A model generated the notes under the pieces. It had not been told where the DNA came from. It saw nothing but the letters and a program-made list of their open reading frames with translations, and did no database searches. This document shows positions 1 through 7,239 of a DNA stretch of 35,287 bases, piece after piece. The translations under genes were made by a program, and so were the position numbers. Each line of letters opens with the position of its first letter. The first letter of the stretch is position 1. Source of the stretch: an uncultured Roseburia sp. (GTDB lineage: Bacteria > Bacillota > Clostridia > Lachnospirales > Lachnospiraceae); contig CAMFYL010000016.1 in NCBI GenBank assembly GCA_946002055.1, forward strand, positions 1 through 35,287. The letters run 5' to 3'.

Positions 1-1
1 T

Positions 2-775
2 TTTATGGAAGAGACAGGCACTTGGTCTGATGTGATTTATATGCCTTGTACCAAGGAGACGGGATTTGCACCGGAGCTCCCAAAGAAAACACCGGATTTG
101 ATTTATCTGTGTTTTCCAAATAATCCTACGGGTGCCACAGTAACAAAGGCAAGACTTCAGGAATGGGTGGATTATGCCAATAAAAATGGTTCTGTGATTA
201 TTTATGATGCAGCCTACGAAGCGTACATTAGTGAAAGCGATGTACCTCACTCCATTTACGAGTGTGAAGGAGCAAGAGATTGTGCCATTGAGTTACATTC
301 CTTTTCTAAGAATGCAGGCTTTACAGGATTGCGACTTGGATATACGGTGATTCCAAAGAGCTTAGAGCGCGATGGCGTGAAACTACATTCTCTTTGGGCG
401 AGACGTCATGGAACCAAGTACAATGGCGCTCCTTATATTGTTCAGAGGGCCGGAGAAGCAGTCTACACTGAACAGGGACAGAAGGAAGTTAGAGAATTAG
501 TTTCCTATTATATGAAGAATGCCAATTATATTTTGGAGCATTTGCAGTCCTATGGATACAGTGTATCCGGTGGGGTCAATGCACCATATATCTGGCTGAA
601 GACGCCAGATGGACTTTCCAGCTGGGAATTTTTTGACAAGCTTCTAAACGAGGCGAAAGTGGTTGGAACCCCTGGTGTTGGATTTGGTCCAAGCGGTGAA
701 GGCTACTTTAGACTGACAGCTTTTGGCAAGTTTGAGGATACTGTAGAAGCTATGGAAAGAATACGTAAGATGTAA
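2..775 (+). CDS. dapL: LL-diaminopimelate aminotransferase, 3' part
   Basis: PLP-dependent fold-type I aminotransferase that makes LL-2,6-diaminopimelate from tetrahydrodipicolinate in one step, for lysine and peptidoglycan. The visible 256+ residues cover most of the catalytic domain and the C-terminus; full-length relatives are about 400 residues, so the N-terminal third lies upstream of the window and the ATG at 5 is probably internal. Counting from that Met, I see PNNPTGA at 38-44, the cofactor Asp in YDAAYEAYI at 68, the Schiff-base Lys102 in [16 protein letters not shown] at 109-113, and FRLTAFG near the end with the carboxylate-binding Arg. The [10 protein letters not shown] context and the [11 protein letters not shown] segment fit DapL better than aspartate aminotransferase. 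A strong terminator follows directly. Confidence 0.9.
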   Translation, partial: FMEETGTWSDVIYMPCTKETGFAPELPKKTPDLIYLCFPNNPTGATVTKARLQEWVDYANKNGSVIIYDAAYEAYISESDVPHSIYECEGARDCAIELHSFSKNAGFTGLRLGYTVIPKSLERDGVKLHSLWARRHGTKYNGAPYIVQRAGEAVYTEQGQKEVRELVSYYMKNANYILEHLQSYGYSVSGGVNAPYIWLKTPDGLSSWEFFDKLLNEAKVVGTPGVGFGPSGEGYFRLTAFGKFEDTVEAMERIRKM

Positions 776-781
776 TGACAC

Positions 782-815
782 AAAAAAAGGATATCCAATC
801 GGATATCCTTTTTTT
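782..815. terminator. Bidirectional intrinsic terminator
   Basis: Perfect 8-bp stem GGATATCC (789-796) / GGATATCC (801-808) with an AATC loop, flanked by seven A on the left and seven T on the right. The symmetry lets it end dapL on the plus strand and the tRNA-Gly transcript on the minus strand. Confidence 0.93.
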
Positions 816-819
816 AAAG

Positions 820-892
820 AGCGCGAGACGGGACTCGAACCCGCGACCCCAACCTTGGCAAGGTTGTGCTCCACCAACTGAGCCACTCGCGC
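820..892 (-). tRNA. tRNA-Gly (GCC anticodon)
   Basis: Read on the minus strand this is a complete 73-nt cloverleaf: acceptor stem GCGCGAG/CTCGCGC, D arm GCTCAGTTGGT..GAGC, anticodon stem CAACC/GGTTG with loop TTGCCAA (anticodon GCC), and T arm with GGTTCGAGTCC. The discriminator base is T and no CCA is encoded (CTTT follows), so CCA must be added by nucleotidyltransferase. It has its own strong promoter upstream and shares the terminator at 782-815. Confidence 0.97.
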
Positions 893-925
893 ATATTTTG
901 TTGTCACCTCGCGACGACAATAGTT

Positions 926-954
926 ATTATATATAAAGGCATTTTAGATGTCAA
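926..954 (-). promoter_or_regulatory. Promoter of tRNA-Gly
   Basis: On the minus strand there is a consensus -35 TTGACA (949-954), a 17-bp spacer and a consensus -10 TATAAT (926-931). Transcription would start near 919, about 27 nt ahead of the mature tRNA 5' end. Confidence 0.9.
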
Positions 955-1026
955 CAACAAATTTAGAATTTTTTTTAAAAATTTTCATATACTCTATTAA
1001 ACACCGAAATACTGGGGATTTGAGAA

Positions 1027-1461
1027 GTGAGTAGTAAAACAAAAATCGTTGTTCTTCATCTAAAAGAATTAATTTATACAGCAATTTTTGCTGGGTTGGG
1101 GGTACTCTTAGTTATCCTGCTTTGCTGGATGTTTGCCGGTAAAAAATCGCCAGAGCCTGTGGAGGAGACTATATATGTTCCGGGAGTTTATACTGCCAGT
1201 TTTCAGATGAATGATAATTCTATCGGAGTGGAAGTGATTGTTGACGAGAATCATATCAATAACATTTCGTTTACCAATATGGAAGAGTCGGTGTCTGTTA
1301 TGTATCCGTTGATGGAGCCGGCACTGGAGTCTATCCGTCAGCAGATTTATGAGAAGCAGTCTTTAGATGACATTACATATGAAGCAAACAACCAGTACAC
1401 AACGGAAGTGCTGGTGATGGCTATTCAAGATGCCTTAGATCAGGCAAAGGTGGAGAAGTAA
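1027..1461 (+). CDS. Membrane-anchored small protein, FMN-binding-like region
   Basis: 144 residues starting from a GTG. The N-terminus is basic and is followed by one hydrophobic segment at about 16-36, then a short linker and an extracytoplasmic domain. The domain begins YVPGVYTASFQMND and continues with a strand-rich stretch (IGVEVIVDENHINNI) and a helix. This arrangement resembles the FMN_bind fold seen in small lipoprotein or membrane proteins of Lachnospiraceae, but the flavinylation Thr motif of RnfG/NqrC-type proteins is not evident, so cofactor binding is unproven. It stands alone between a minus-strand tRNA and a convergent small gene. The ribosome site is weak (GGGG about 10 nt upstream). 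A terminator follows. No function is assigned. Confidence 0.7.
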   Translation: MSSKTKIVVLHLKELIYTAIFAGLGVLLVILLCWMFAGKKSPEPVEETIYVPGVYTASFQMNDNSIGVEVIVDENHINNISFTNMEESVSVMYPLMEPALESIRQQIYEKQSLDDITYEANNQYTTEVLVMAIQDALDQAKVEK

Positions 1462-1467
1462 AAAAAT

Positions 1468-1505
1468 ACCTCGGGGCGATAGGATGGCCCTGAGGTTTCT
1501 TTTTG
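1468..1505 (+). terminator. Intrinsic terminator after the 144-aa membrane protein
   Basis: 10-bp stem ACCTCGGGGC (1468-1477) / GCCCTGAGGT (1487-1496) with one G-U pair, followed by TTTCTTTTT. Confidence 0.88.
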
Positions 1506-1540
1506 TAGCATTATGTTTCTTGCATACTGTCCATATGAAG

Positions 1541-1783
1541 TTAGTCGTTTAAGCTTGAAGTGTAATCAGAGAGTGCAGAAGAATCCAATGTCAACTTAGT
1601 AATCTCAGCTGCCTTCTCGTCTTGCTGCTTATTATACATGGAAAAACCTACCCAACCAATCAATGCAACAGCTACAACGGTAGCAGCAATTGTGCCAACA
1701 ACACGCTGTACCTTCTGCTTTTTCACCAGCTTCTTGCGGTTGTATTTCTGCTCTTTGTTGTAATCAACTTTTGCCTGACTCAT
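1541..1783 (-). CDS. Small single-pass membrane protein, unknown function
   Basis: 80 residues: a very basic, cytoplasm-like N-terminus (many Lys/Arg/Gln in residues 5-27), one hydrophobic helix at about 28-50 (VVGTIAATVVAVALIGWVGF), and a short acidic/Ser-rich outer tail. The ribosome site AAGGAG lies about 8 nt before the ATG, and a plausible promoter sits upstream, so expression looks real although no family is recognised. The topology would suit a small accessory or scaffold protein. It is divergent from thyA and convergent with the 144-aa membrane protein. Confidence 0.72.
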   Translation of the reverse strand: MSQAKVDYNKEQKYNRKKLVKKQKVQRVVGTIAATVVAVALIGWVGFSMYNKQQDEKAAEITKLTLDSSALSDYTSSLND

Positions 1784-1816
1784 AACTTTGCTCCTTTGCG
1801 TTTCAATCTATCTAAT

Positions 1817-1870
1817 AATATAGCCCATTTACCTATAAAAGGCAACAGATTTCACACCCGTTTCTGTTGC
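1817..1870 (-). promoter_or_regulatory. Promoter of the 80-aa gene with overlapping inverted repeat
   Basis: On the minus strand: -35 TTGCCT (1840-1845), 17-bp spacer, -10 TATATT (1817-1822). A 7-bp inverted repeat GCAACAG (1842-1848) / CTGTTGC (1864-1870) overlaps the -35 and could be an operator or a stem; it also lies just upstream of the divergent thyA promoter. Confidence 0.55.
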
Positions 1871-1872
1871 GT

Positions 1873-1900
1873 TTGACGATAAAATCATATAAACTATATG
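1873..1900 (+). promoter_or_regulatory. Putative thyA promoter
   Basis: TTGACG (1873-1878), 16-bp spacer, TATATG (1895-1900); 44 nt ahead of the thyA start. The -10 is only moderately close to consensus. Confidence 0.5.
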
Positions 1901-1944
1901 AGATAAACTTTGTTTTAAATCAAGGGGCGTAAGGAGAGATACAC

Positions 1945-2793
1945 ATGAGTTTAGCAGATCAGATTTTTGTTTCAATGTGTGAGGATATTATTGCAAATGG
2001 TGTCAGCACAGAAGGGGAAAAGGTTCGTCCAAAGTGGGAGGACGGAACCAGTGCTTATACCATTAAGAAATTCGGCGTTGTAAATCGCTATGATTTGTCA
2101 AAGGAATTCCCGGCACTTACCCTTCGTCGTACCGCAATTAAGAGCTGCACCAACGAGATGCTCTGGATTTGGCAGAAGAAGTCAAATAACATCCACGACC
2201 TTAAGAGCACTGTCTGGGATGAATGGGCAGATGAGACCGGCTCCATCGGTAAGGCATATGGCTATCAGATGGGGGTGAAGCATCAGTATAAGGAAGGGAT
2301 GATGGATCAGGTGGACCGCGTGATTTACGACCTGAAGAACAATCCATTTAGCCGTCGTATTATGACAAACATTTATGTGCATCAGGATTTGTCAGAGATG
2401 CATCTCTACCCATGCGCATATTCTATGACATTTAACGTAACCACAAGACCCGGCACGGACAAGCTGGTGTTAAATGCAATTCTAAACCAGAGGTCACAAG
2501 ATATTCTTGCTGCCAACAACTGGAATGTATGTCAGTATGCAGTGCTTGTGCATATGCTGGCTCAGGTGTGTGATATGGAAGTGGGAGAGCTTGTACATGT
2601 GATTGCAGATGCGCACATTTATGATAGACATATTCCTCTGGTGCAGGAGCTGATTACAAGGGAACAGCATGAGGCACCAACTTTCTGGATCAATCCGGAC
2701 ATCAAGGATTTCTACCAGTTTACAGAGGACGATATCCGTTTGGATAACTATGTGACAGGACCACAGATTAAGAACATTCCCATTGCTGTCTAG
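1945..2793 (+). CDS. thyA: Thymidylate synthase
   Basis: Makes dTMP from dUMP using methylene-tetrahydrofolate, releasing dihydrofolate that the next gene product recycles. 282 residues, a normal length. Visible features are the dUMP phosphate-binding arginines in NPFSRRIMTN (137-138), the nucleophile Cys157 in LYPCAYSMTF, the Arg-Ser-x-Asp phosphate/nucleotide motif at 183-186, the HIYDRH segment at 224-229 and the C-terminal closing strand ending IAV. The usual LGLPFN after RSxD is replaced by LAANNWN, marking a divergent subgroup, but the key Asn (about 194) is kept. The start is fixed by AAGGAG at 1931-1936, 8 nt upstream. It forms a pair with folA 82 bp downstream. Confidence 0.95.
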   Translation: MSLADQIFVSMCEDIIANGVSTEGEKVRPKWEDGTSAYTIKKFGVVNRYDLSKEFPALTLRRTAIKSCTNEMLWIWQKKSNNIHDLKSTVWDEWADETGSIGKAYGYQMGVKHQYKEGMMDQVDRVIYDLKNNPFSRRIMTNIYVHQDLSEMHLYPCAYSMTFNVTTRPGTDKLVLNAILNQRSQDILAANNWNVCQYAVLVHMLAQVCDMEVGELVHVIADAHIYDRHIPLVQELITREQHEAPTFWINPDIKDFYQFTEDDIRLDNYVTGPQIKNIPIAV

Positions 2794-2875
2794 GTCAAGG
2801 CCGAAGGCGAGGGAGGAACTTAGCGAAAAGAGCTTCATTGTGAAACACGTAACGATATAGAAGGAGTATAGAAGA

Positions 2876-3364
2876 ATGAACATTATTGCATCCGCAGATC
2901 AGAATTGGGCCATCGGCAAGGATAACCAGCTTCTGGTTCGCATTCCGGACGATATGAAGCGTTTCCGCCAGATGACTACGGGAAATGTAGTTGTTATGGG
3001 ACGCAAGACATTAGAGAGTTTTCCAAACCAGGCACCTCTTAAGGATCGTGTCAATATTGTGATGACGAGAAATATGGACTATCAGCCAAAGGGTGTTGTC
3101 ATTGTTCACTCGGTAGAAGAACTGGAAAAGGAATTGGAAAAGTACGACACCAATGATGTTTTTGTCATCGGTGGCGACAGTATTTATAAGCAGCTTTTGG
3201 ATATGTGTGATACTGCACATATCACAAAGATTGATTATGCTTACGCGGCAGATTCCTATTTCCCAAATCTTCAGGAGAGAGAGGACTGGCAAATGGTGGA
3301 GGAGAGCGAAGAACAGACATATTTTGACGTGATCTATACATACCAGACCTACAAGCGAGTCTGA
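2876..3364 (+). CDS. folA: Dihydrofolate reductase
   Basis: NADPH-dependent reduction of dihydrofolate to tetrahydrofolate, closing the cycle opened by ThyA. 162 residues, typical for bacterial chromosomal DHFR. The N-terminal strand IIASADQNWAIGKDN carries the Met20-type loop, the catalytic acid is Asp26 in IPDDMKRFR, the NADPH-binding GRKTLESFP is at 42-50, and VIGG is at 97-100. AAGGAG (2861-2866) lies 9 nt before the ATG. Cotranscription with thyA is likely because I see no terminator or clear promoter in the 82-bp gap. ilvB starts 51 bp after its stop. Confidence 0.95.
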   Translation: MNIIASADQNWAIGKDNQLLVRIPDDMKRFRQMTTGNVVVMGRKTLESFPNQAPLKDRVNIVMTRNMDYQPKGVVIVHSVEELEKELEKYDTNDVFVIGGDSIYKQLLDMCDTAHITKIDYAYAADSYFPNLQEREDWQMVEESEEQTYFDVIYTYQTYKRV

Positions 3365-3415
3365 TGCTATTCTTCTTATATAAATAGTATTGGATGAAAG
3401 GCGGGGACATAAATT

Positions 3416-5137
3416 ATGGATATTACAGGAAGAAAGTTATTTGTTAAAGCATTACAGGAAGAAGGCGTTGATACCATATTTGCCTATCCAGGGGGGATGG
3501 TAACAGATTTGGTGGACGAGCTCTATAAGCAGGAAGGCATTCGCGTAGTTCTGCCACGTCATGAGCAGGCATTGATTCACGAGGCGGAAGGATATGCCAG
3601 AGCAACCGGCAAGGTGGGCGTTTGTCTTGTAACCAGCGGACCGGGAGCAACCAATACCATTACCGGTATTGCAGATGCCCACTATGACAGCGTTCCTCTT
3701 GTTATTTTTACAGGTCAGGTTCCACAGAACTTGATTGGAAATGATGCTTTCCAGGAAGTGGATATTGTGGGCATGACCAGAAGCATCACCAAGTATGGTG
3801 TGACGGTTCAGGATCGCAAGGATCTTGGCAAGACCATTAAGATGGCATTTCACATTGCAAGAACGGGTAAGCCGGGACCTGTACTTATCGATATTCCTAA
3901 GAATTTGCAGACGCAGACTGGCTCAGCAGTTTATCCGGAACATGTGGATATCCGAGGATACAAGCCAAATGAGACGGTACATATCGGTCAGTTGAAGAAG
4001 GCCTACAAGATGCTTAAGCAGGCCAAGCAGCCATTGATTCTGGCAGGCGGTGGTGTGAATATTGCCGGTGCAGGACAGCTACTCACAGAGTTTGCAGAGA
4101 AAATGAATGTTCCTGTTGTCACCACTATTATGGGTAAGGGCTCCATTCCAACAGATCATCCACTCTATATTGGAAATAGCGGAATGCATGGCAGATTTTC
4201 AGCAAACAAAGCGGTCAGCGAGTGTGATGTTTTGTTTTCCATTGGAACTCGCTTTAATGATCGTATTACAGGAGATTTGAATGAGTTTGCCCCCAAGGCG
4301 AAGATCGTTCATTTGGATATTGATGCTGCTTCCATTTCCAGAAATGTTGTGGTAGATGTTCCCTTAACAGCGGATGCCAAGATTGCTTTGGAACGCCTGG
4401 TGGAATATGCAGAGCCAAAGAACACGGAAAAGTGGCTGGCTAAGATTGCTGCATGGGATGCGGAGAATCCGCTGGAGATGCGCCGGGACAAGGGCATGTC
4501 TCCACAGATGATTATGGAATCCATCAATGAAGTATTTCCTAAGGGCATTGTGGTTACGGATGTTGGACAGCATCAGATGTGGGCCACTCAATACATTGAT
4601 ATGCCGGTGGGAAAGAAGATGATTACCTCCGGCGGTCTTGGAACTATGGGATTTGGATTCCCCGCTGCTATCGGTGCCAAGCTGGGAGCTCCAGAGCAGG
4701 ATGTAGTGTGCATTACAGGTGACGGTGGTATGCAGATGAACATGCAGGAGATGGCCACAGCCATCTGCGAACATGCACCAATCACTGTGTGTATCCTCAA
4801 CAACTATTACTTGGGGATGGTTCGCCAGATGCAGCAGCTTTTCTACGGAAAGCGTTATGAGATTACCTGCCTTCGCAGACAGGTTGGATGCCCGGATAAT
4901 TGCAAGGGACCAAATAAGGCCTGCCCACCATATGTGCCTGATTTTGTGAAATGGGCAGAGAGCTATGGGGCAAAGGCGATTCGTGTCACAGAAGAGTCTC
5001 AGATTATGGAGGCTTTGCAGGAGGCGAAAGCCAACACCAAGACCACAACGGTCATTGAATTTATGATAGCAACTGACGAGTTGGTATTACCTATGGTAAA
5101 AAGTGGTAATCCAATGAGCGAGATGATTTTGAAATAG
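3416..5137 (+). CDS. ilvB: Acetolactate synthase large subunit
   Basis: ThDP- and FAD-dependent enzyme condensing pyruvate to 2-acetolactate, or pyruvate plus 2-oxobutyrate, for valine, leucine and isoleucine. 573 residues with the usual three domains: pyrimidine-binding (about 1-170, catalytic Glu50 in PRHEQAL, FAYPGG at 22-27), central FAD domain (about 190-325), and pyrophosphate-binding (about 370-550). The ThDP/Mg motif is GDGG (Asp436) ending in NN (462-463). Between the KRYE segment and PDFVKWAESYGAKA there is an unusual cysteine-rich insertion, C485-x6-C492-x3-C496-x6-C503, which could bind metal. The partner small subunit follows 12 bp later, with its ribosome site overlapping the ilvB stop. 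A 51-bp gap upstream leaves no room for a T-box leader. Confidence 0.95.
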   Translation: MDITGRKLFVKALQEEGVDTIFAYPGGMVTDLVDELYKQEGIRVVLPRHEQALIHEAEGYARATGKVGVCLVTSGPGATNTITGIADAHYDSVPLVIFTGQVPQNLIGNDAFQEVDIVGMTRSITKYGVTVQDRKDLGKTIKMAFHIARTGKPGPVLIDIPKNLQTQTGSAVYPEHVDIRGYKPNETVHIGQLKKAYKMLKQAKQPLILAGGGVNIAGAGQLLTEFAEKMNVPVVTTIMGKGSIPTDHPLYIGNSGMHGRFSANKAVSECDVLFSIGTRFNDRITGDLNEFAPKAKIVHLDIDAASISRNVVVDVPLTADAKIALERLVEYAEPKNTEKWLAKIAAWDAENPLEMRRDKGMSPQMIMESINEVFPKGIVVTDVGQHQMWATQYIDMPVGKKMITSGGLGTMGFGFPAAIGAKLGAPEQDVVCITGDGGMQMNMQEMATAICEHAPITVCILNNYYLGMVRQMQQLFYGKRYEITCLRRQVGCPDNCKGPNKACPPYVPDFVKWAESYGAKAIRVTEESQIMEALQEAKANTKTTTVIEFMIATDELVLPMVKSGNPMSEMILK

Positions 5138-5149
5138 GAGGGCGAGAAC

Positions 5150-5668
5150 ATGACTATGAAGAATCGATGGATTGCACTTTATGTTGAAAACCAGGTGGGT
5201 GTTCTTGCCAAAGTGTCAGGACTTTTTTCCGGTAAGGCATATAACTTACAGAGTCTTACCGTAGGTACCACAGAGCACGAGGATGTTTCCCGCATGACCA
5301 TCTGTGTTACCAGCGATGATATTACCTTTGAACAGATTAAGAAGCAGTTAAATTGTATGGTAGAGGTGATTAAGGTGATGGATTTAACCAATGTGCCATT
5401 ACATATGAAGGAAATCCTTTACGCCAAGGTGAAGGGCATTGATGCAGGACAAAAGGCAGAGGTGTTCCAGATTGCTCAAGTGTTCAATGTGAATAACGGC
5501 AATGTGAAGGTGGCAGACATCGGTGAGGATAGTATCCTATTAGAGTGCACCTTGACAGAGCACAGAAACAACGATTTGATTGCCTTATTAAAGAAAAAGT
5601 TCAAACATGTCGAAATAGTACGTGGAGGGGCGGTAGCGGTGGAGGCTATCAGTACTTCCTGTAGATAA
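5150..5668 (+). CDS. ilvN: Acetolactate synthase small (regulatory) subunit
   Basis: Regulatory subunit that activates IlvB and normally confers feedback inhibition by branched-chain amino acids. 172 residues: an N-terminal ACT domain (about 6-80; WIALYVENQVGVLAKVSGLF, then NLQSLTVGTTEHEDVSRMTI) and a C-terminal ALS_ss-type half from about 85, including LKKKFKHVEIVRGGAVAVEA. The AGGAGG at 5136-5141 is 8 nt from the ATG and overlaps the ilvB stop, indicating translational coupling. Confidence 0.94.
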   Translation: MTMKNRWIALYVENQVGVLAKVSGLFSGKAYNLQSLTVGTTEHEDVSRMTICVTSDDITFEQIKKQLNCMVEVIKVMDLTNVPLHMKEILYAKVKGIDAGQKAEVFQIAQVFNVNNGNVKVADIGEDSILLECTLTEHRNNDLIALLKKKFKHVEIVRGGAVAVEAISTSCR

Positions 5669-5697
5669 TGATTTAAAATACTACGGAGAATATTTGA

Positions 5698-6921
5698 ATG
5701 AAAAGAATCCGAAGAGTGTTAGCTTGCGTTTTGGTGGTTCTTGTGATGGGACAGCAGATGCCGGCCACAACGGTGCAGGCGTCCACCCTGGAGGAAAGGC
5801 TTCAGCAGCTAAAGCAGGAGTTGGATAAGAACAAGCAGGAACAGAAGGAAGTTAATAGCGAGAAGAAGGAAGCCCAGGACAAGGTAGATGGTCTAAAGAA
5901 TGAAGAGAAGCAGCTGGGCTATACATACAATTCGCTGAATAAGAAGCTTCAGGGCGTGTACAGTGAAATTGACAGCACGGAGAATGCTATTTCCACGGCC
6001 AATTCTGATATTGAACAGTTGGAAAAGGATTTGGAAGAAGCCAAGAAGAATCGGGATGCCCAGTATGAGGGTATGAAGAAGCGCATTCAGTTTATGTACG
6101 AGAATGGCACAGATTCTATCTTGGTATCCATTCTTACCAGTGGCTCTGTGGCTGAATTTGTGAAGCGGGCAGAATACGCTTCTATGATTGCATCCTATGA
6201 TCGGGAAATGGTGTCATATTATGACAAGCTTCAGGAGACTATCGTTTCTAAGTCAGCGCAATTAGAGGAAAAGAAACAGGAACTATCAGCGCATCAGGAA
6301 ACCCTAAAATCAAAGCAGGGTGAGCTGAAGGAGCTGGTAGGAGACGCAGGCAATGCTTATGCCTCTAAAAAGGGCGAGGTTTCCGCAGCTCAGATGTCAG
6401 TGGATGAATTCGATGCCATTATTGCTGATTTGAAGCAGAAGGAAGCTGCCAATGAACAACAGTACGCTGCGATTCAGGCAGAAATGGCTAAGCAGTATAC
6501 GCAGGATATGGGTGGTGCGGTAGAAGATACTTCAGGCGCATTGAATGGGTATAGTCAGGACGATTTGATTCTGATGGCTGCCATTATACAGGCGGAGGCA
6601 GGTGGCGAATCCTATGCGGGACAGTTGGCGGTAGGAACAGTCATTATGAACCGTGTTATGAGTAATAAATTCCCAAACACGCTGGAGGGAGTTATCTATC
6701 AGAAGAACCAGTTCCAGCCGGTTCGAGATGGTCATCTGGCTCTTATTTTAGAGCGTGGCCCCAACGAATCCTGTACCCAGGCGGCAAGAGAAACCCTTGG
6801 AGGATATCGTTCCGGAGACTGGCTGTTCTTTATGACAAAGTATTGGGCAGATTACTATGGAATCACCGGATATACCATGATTGGAAACCATGCATTCTTT
6901 AGAGTTTGGGGTGCCAATTAA
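5698..6921 (+). CDS. Secreted coiled-coil protein with SleB/CwlJ-type cell wall hydrolase domain
   Basis: 407 residues. A basic signal peptide with a hydrophobic core ends near residue 29 (TTVQA/S). A long Glu/Lys/Gln-rich coiled coil occupies about 30-270 and resembles the PcsB/FtsX-linked hydrolase type, including the break FMYENGTDSILVSILTSGS at 132-150. The C-terminus (about 285-407) is a Hydrolase_2 (SleB/CwlJ) domain: QAEAGGES with Glu300 as probable catalytic acid, GTVIMNRV, and NQFQPVRDG. This domain acts on peptidoglycan as a lytic transglycosylase or amidase. The coiled coil suggests activity is gated by a membrane partner. It starts 29 bp after ilvN behind a modest CGGAGA site, and a terminator follows. 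Confidence 0.9.
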   Translation: MKRIRRVLACVLVVLVMGQQMPATTVQASTLEERLQQLKQELDKNKQEQKEVNSEKKEAQDKVDGLKNEEKQLGYTYNSLNKKLQGVYSEIDSTENAISTANSDIEQLEKDLEEAKKNRDAQYEGMKKRIQFMYENGTDSILVSILTSGSVAEFVKRAEYASMIASYDREMVSYYDKLQETIVSKSAQLEEKKQELSAHQETLKSKQGELKELVGDAGNAYASKKGEVSAAQMSVDEFDAIIADLKQKEAANEQQYAAIQAEMAKQYTQDMGGAVEDTSGALNGYSQDDLILMAAIIQAEAGGESYAGQLAVGTVIMNRVMSNKFPNTLEGVIYQKNQFQPVRDGHLALILERGPNESCTQAARETLGGYRSGDWLFFMTKYWADYYGITGYTMIGNHAFFRVWGAN

Positions 6922-6946
6922 AAAAGTTATTTTCAGACAATTAATA

Positions 6947-6992
6947 AAATCGGTTCTTTCAGAGAAACAACTCTGTGGGGGCCGATTTTTTT
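6947..6992 (+). terminator. Intrinsic terminator after the SleB-type hydrolase
   Basis: An 18-nt arm (6947-6964) pairs with 6971-6988: AAATCGG/CCGATTT at the base and CAGAG/CTCTG at the top, with several G-U pairs between and loop AAACAA. A run of T continues to 6992. Confidence 0.85.
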
Positions 6993-7005
6993 ACACAACG
7001 AAAAA

Positions 7006-7023
7006 TTGACATTTTTTTAACAA
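7006..7023. promoter_or_regulatory. Candidate Rex operator A upstream of thl
   Basis: TTGACATTTTTTTAACAA against the clostridial Rex consensus TTGTTAA-N4-TTAACAA: 11 of 14 defined bases match, and the right half-site is perfect. The left half also contains a TTGACA -35-like hexamer (no good -10 at 16-18 bp). Assigned by eye. Confidence 0.4.
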
Positions 7024-7115
7024 TTAAAATACAACAGCCAATTCATTCTGTCCAAAAAACTTGAGAATATTCTGATAATTTTAGTTTCCCTACCATAAAT
7101 GAGGGACGAATCGGG

Positions 7116-7144
7116 TTGCAAAGGATGTTTTTTTATGCTATTAT
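7116..7144 (+). promoter_or_regulatory. Probable promoter of the thl-hbd-bcd-etfBA operon
   Basis: TTGCAA (7116-7121), exactly 17 bp, TATTAT (7139-7144). The start would fall near 7151, leaving a leader of about 90 nt before thl. An inverted repeat TCCCT/AGGGA (7087-7091 / 7102-7106) and a 10-bp palindrome AGAATATTCT (7064-7073) lie just upstream and are unexplained. Confidence 0.65.
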
Positions 7145-7162
7145 CTCCTTAGCGTTGGTTTA

Positions 7163-7211
7163 GCGGTTTCTTTTTTTTACCACGGATTGTTAAAAAAATA
7201 ACGAAAACCGC
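7163..7211 (+). promoter_or_regulatory. Leader stem enclosing candidate Rex operator B
   Basis: GCGGTTT (7163-7169) pairs with AAACCGC (7205-7211) and adjoining T and A runs can extend the stem, giving a leader hairpin ending about 17 nt before the AAGGAG of thl. Within it, 7187-7204 reads TTGTTAAAAAAATAACGA, matching the clostridial Rex consensus TTGTTAA-N4-TTAACAA at 12 of 14 defined bases. Downstream of the promoter, Rex bound here would act as a roadblock. Confidence 0.5.
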
Positions 7212-7239
7212 GAACAAGAAAGAAAAAGGAGAAAAGAAT

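Noticed and set aside
1622-1876. 84-codon plus-strand frame opposite the small membrane protein
   Set aside because: Antisense to a gene with a good ribosome site and promoter; it has none itself.
3365-3415. Possible T-box or attenuator leader ahead of ilvB
   Set aside because: Only 51 bp lie between folA and ilvB and no terminator or specifier structure is visible.
7006-7035. TTGACA at 7006 as the main thl promoter
   Set aside because: At 16-18 bp spacing only poor -10 candidates (ATACAA, TACAAC) are present; the 7116-7144 pair is clearly better.
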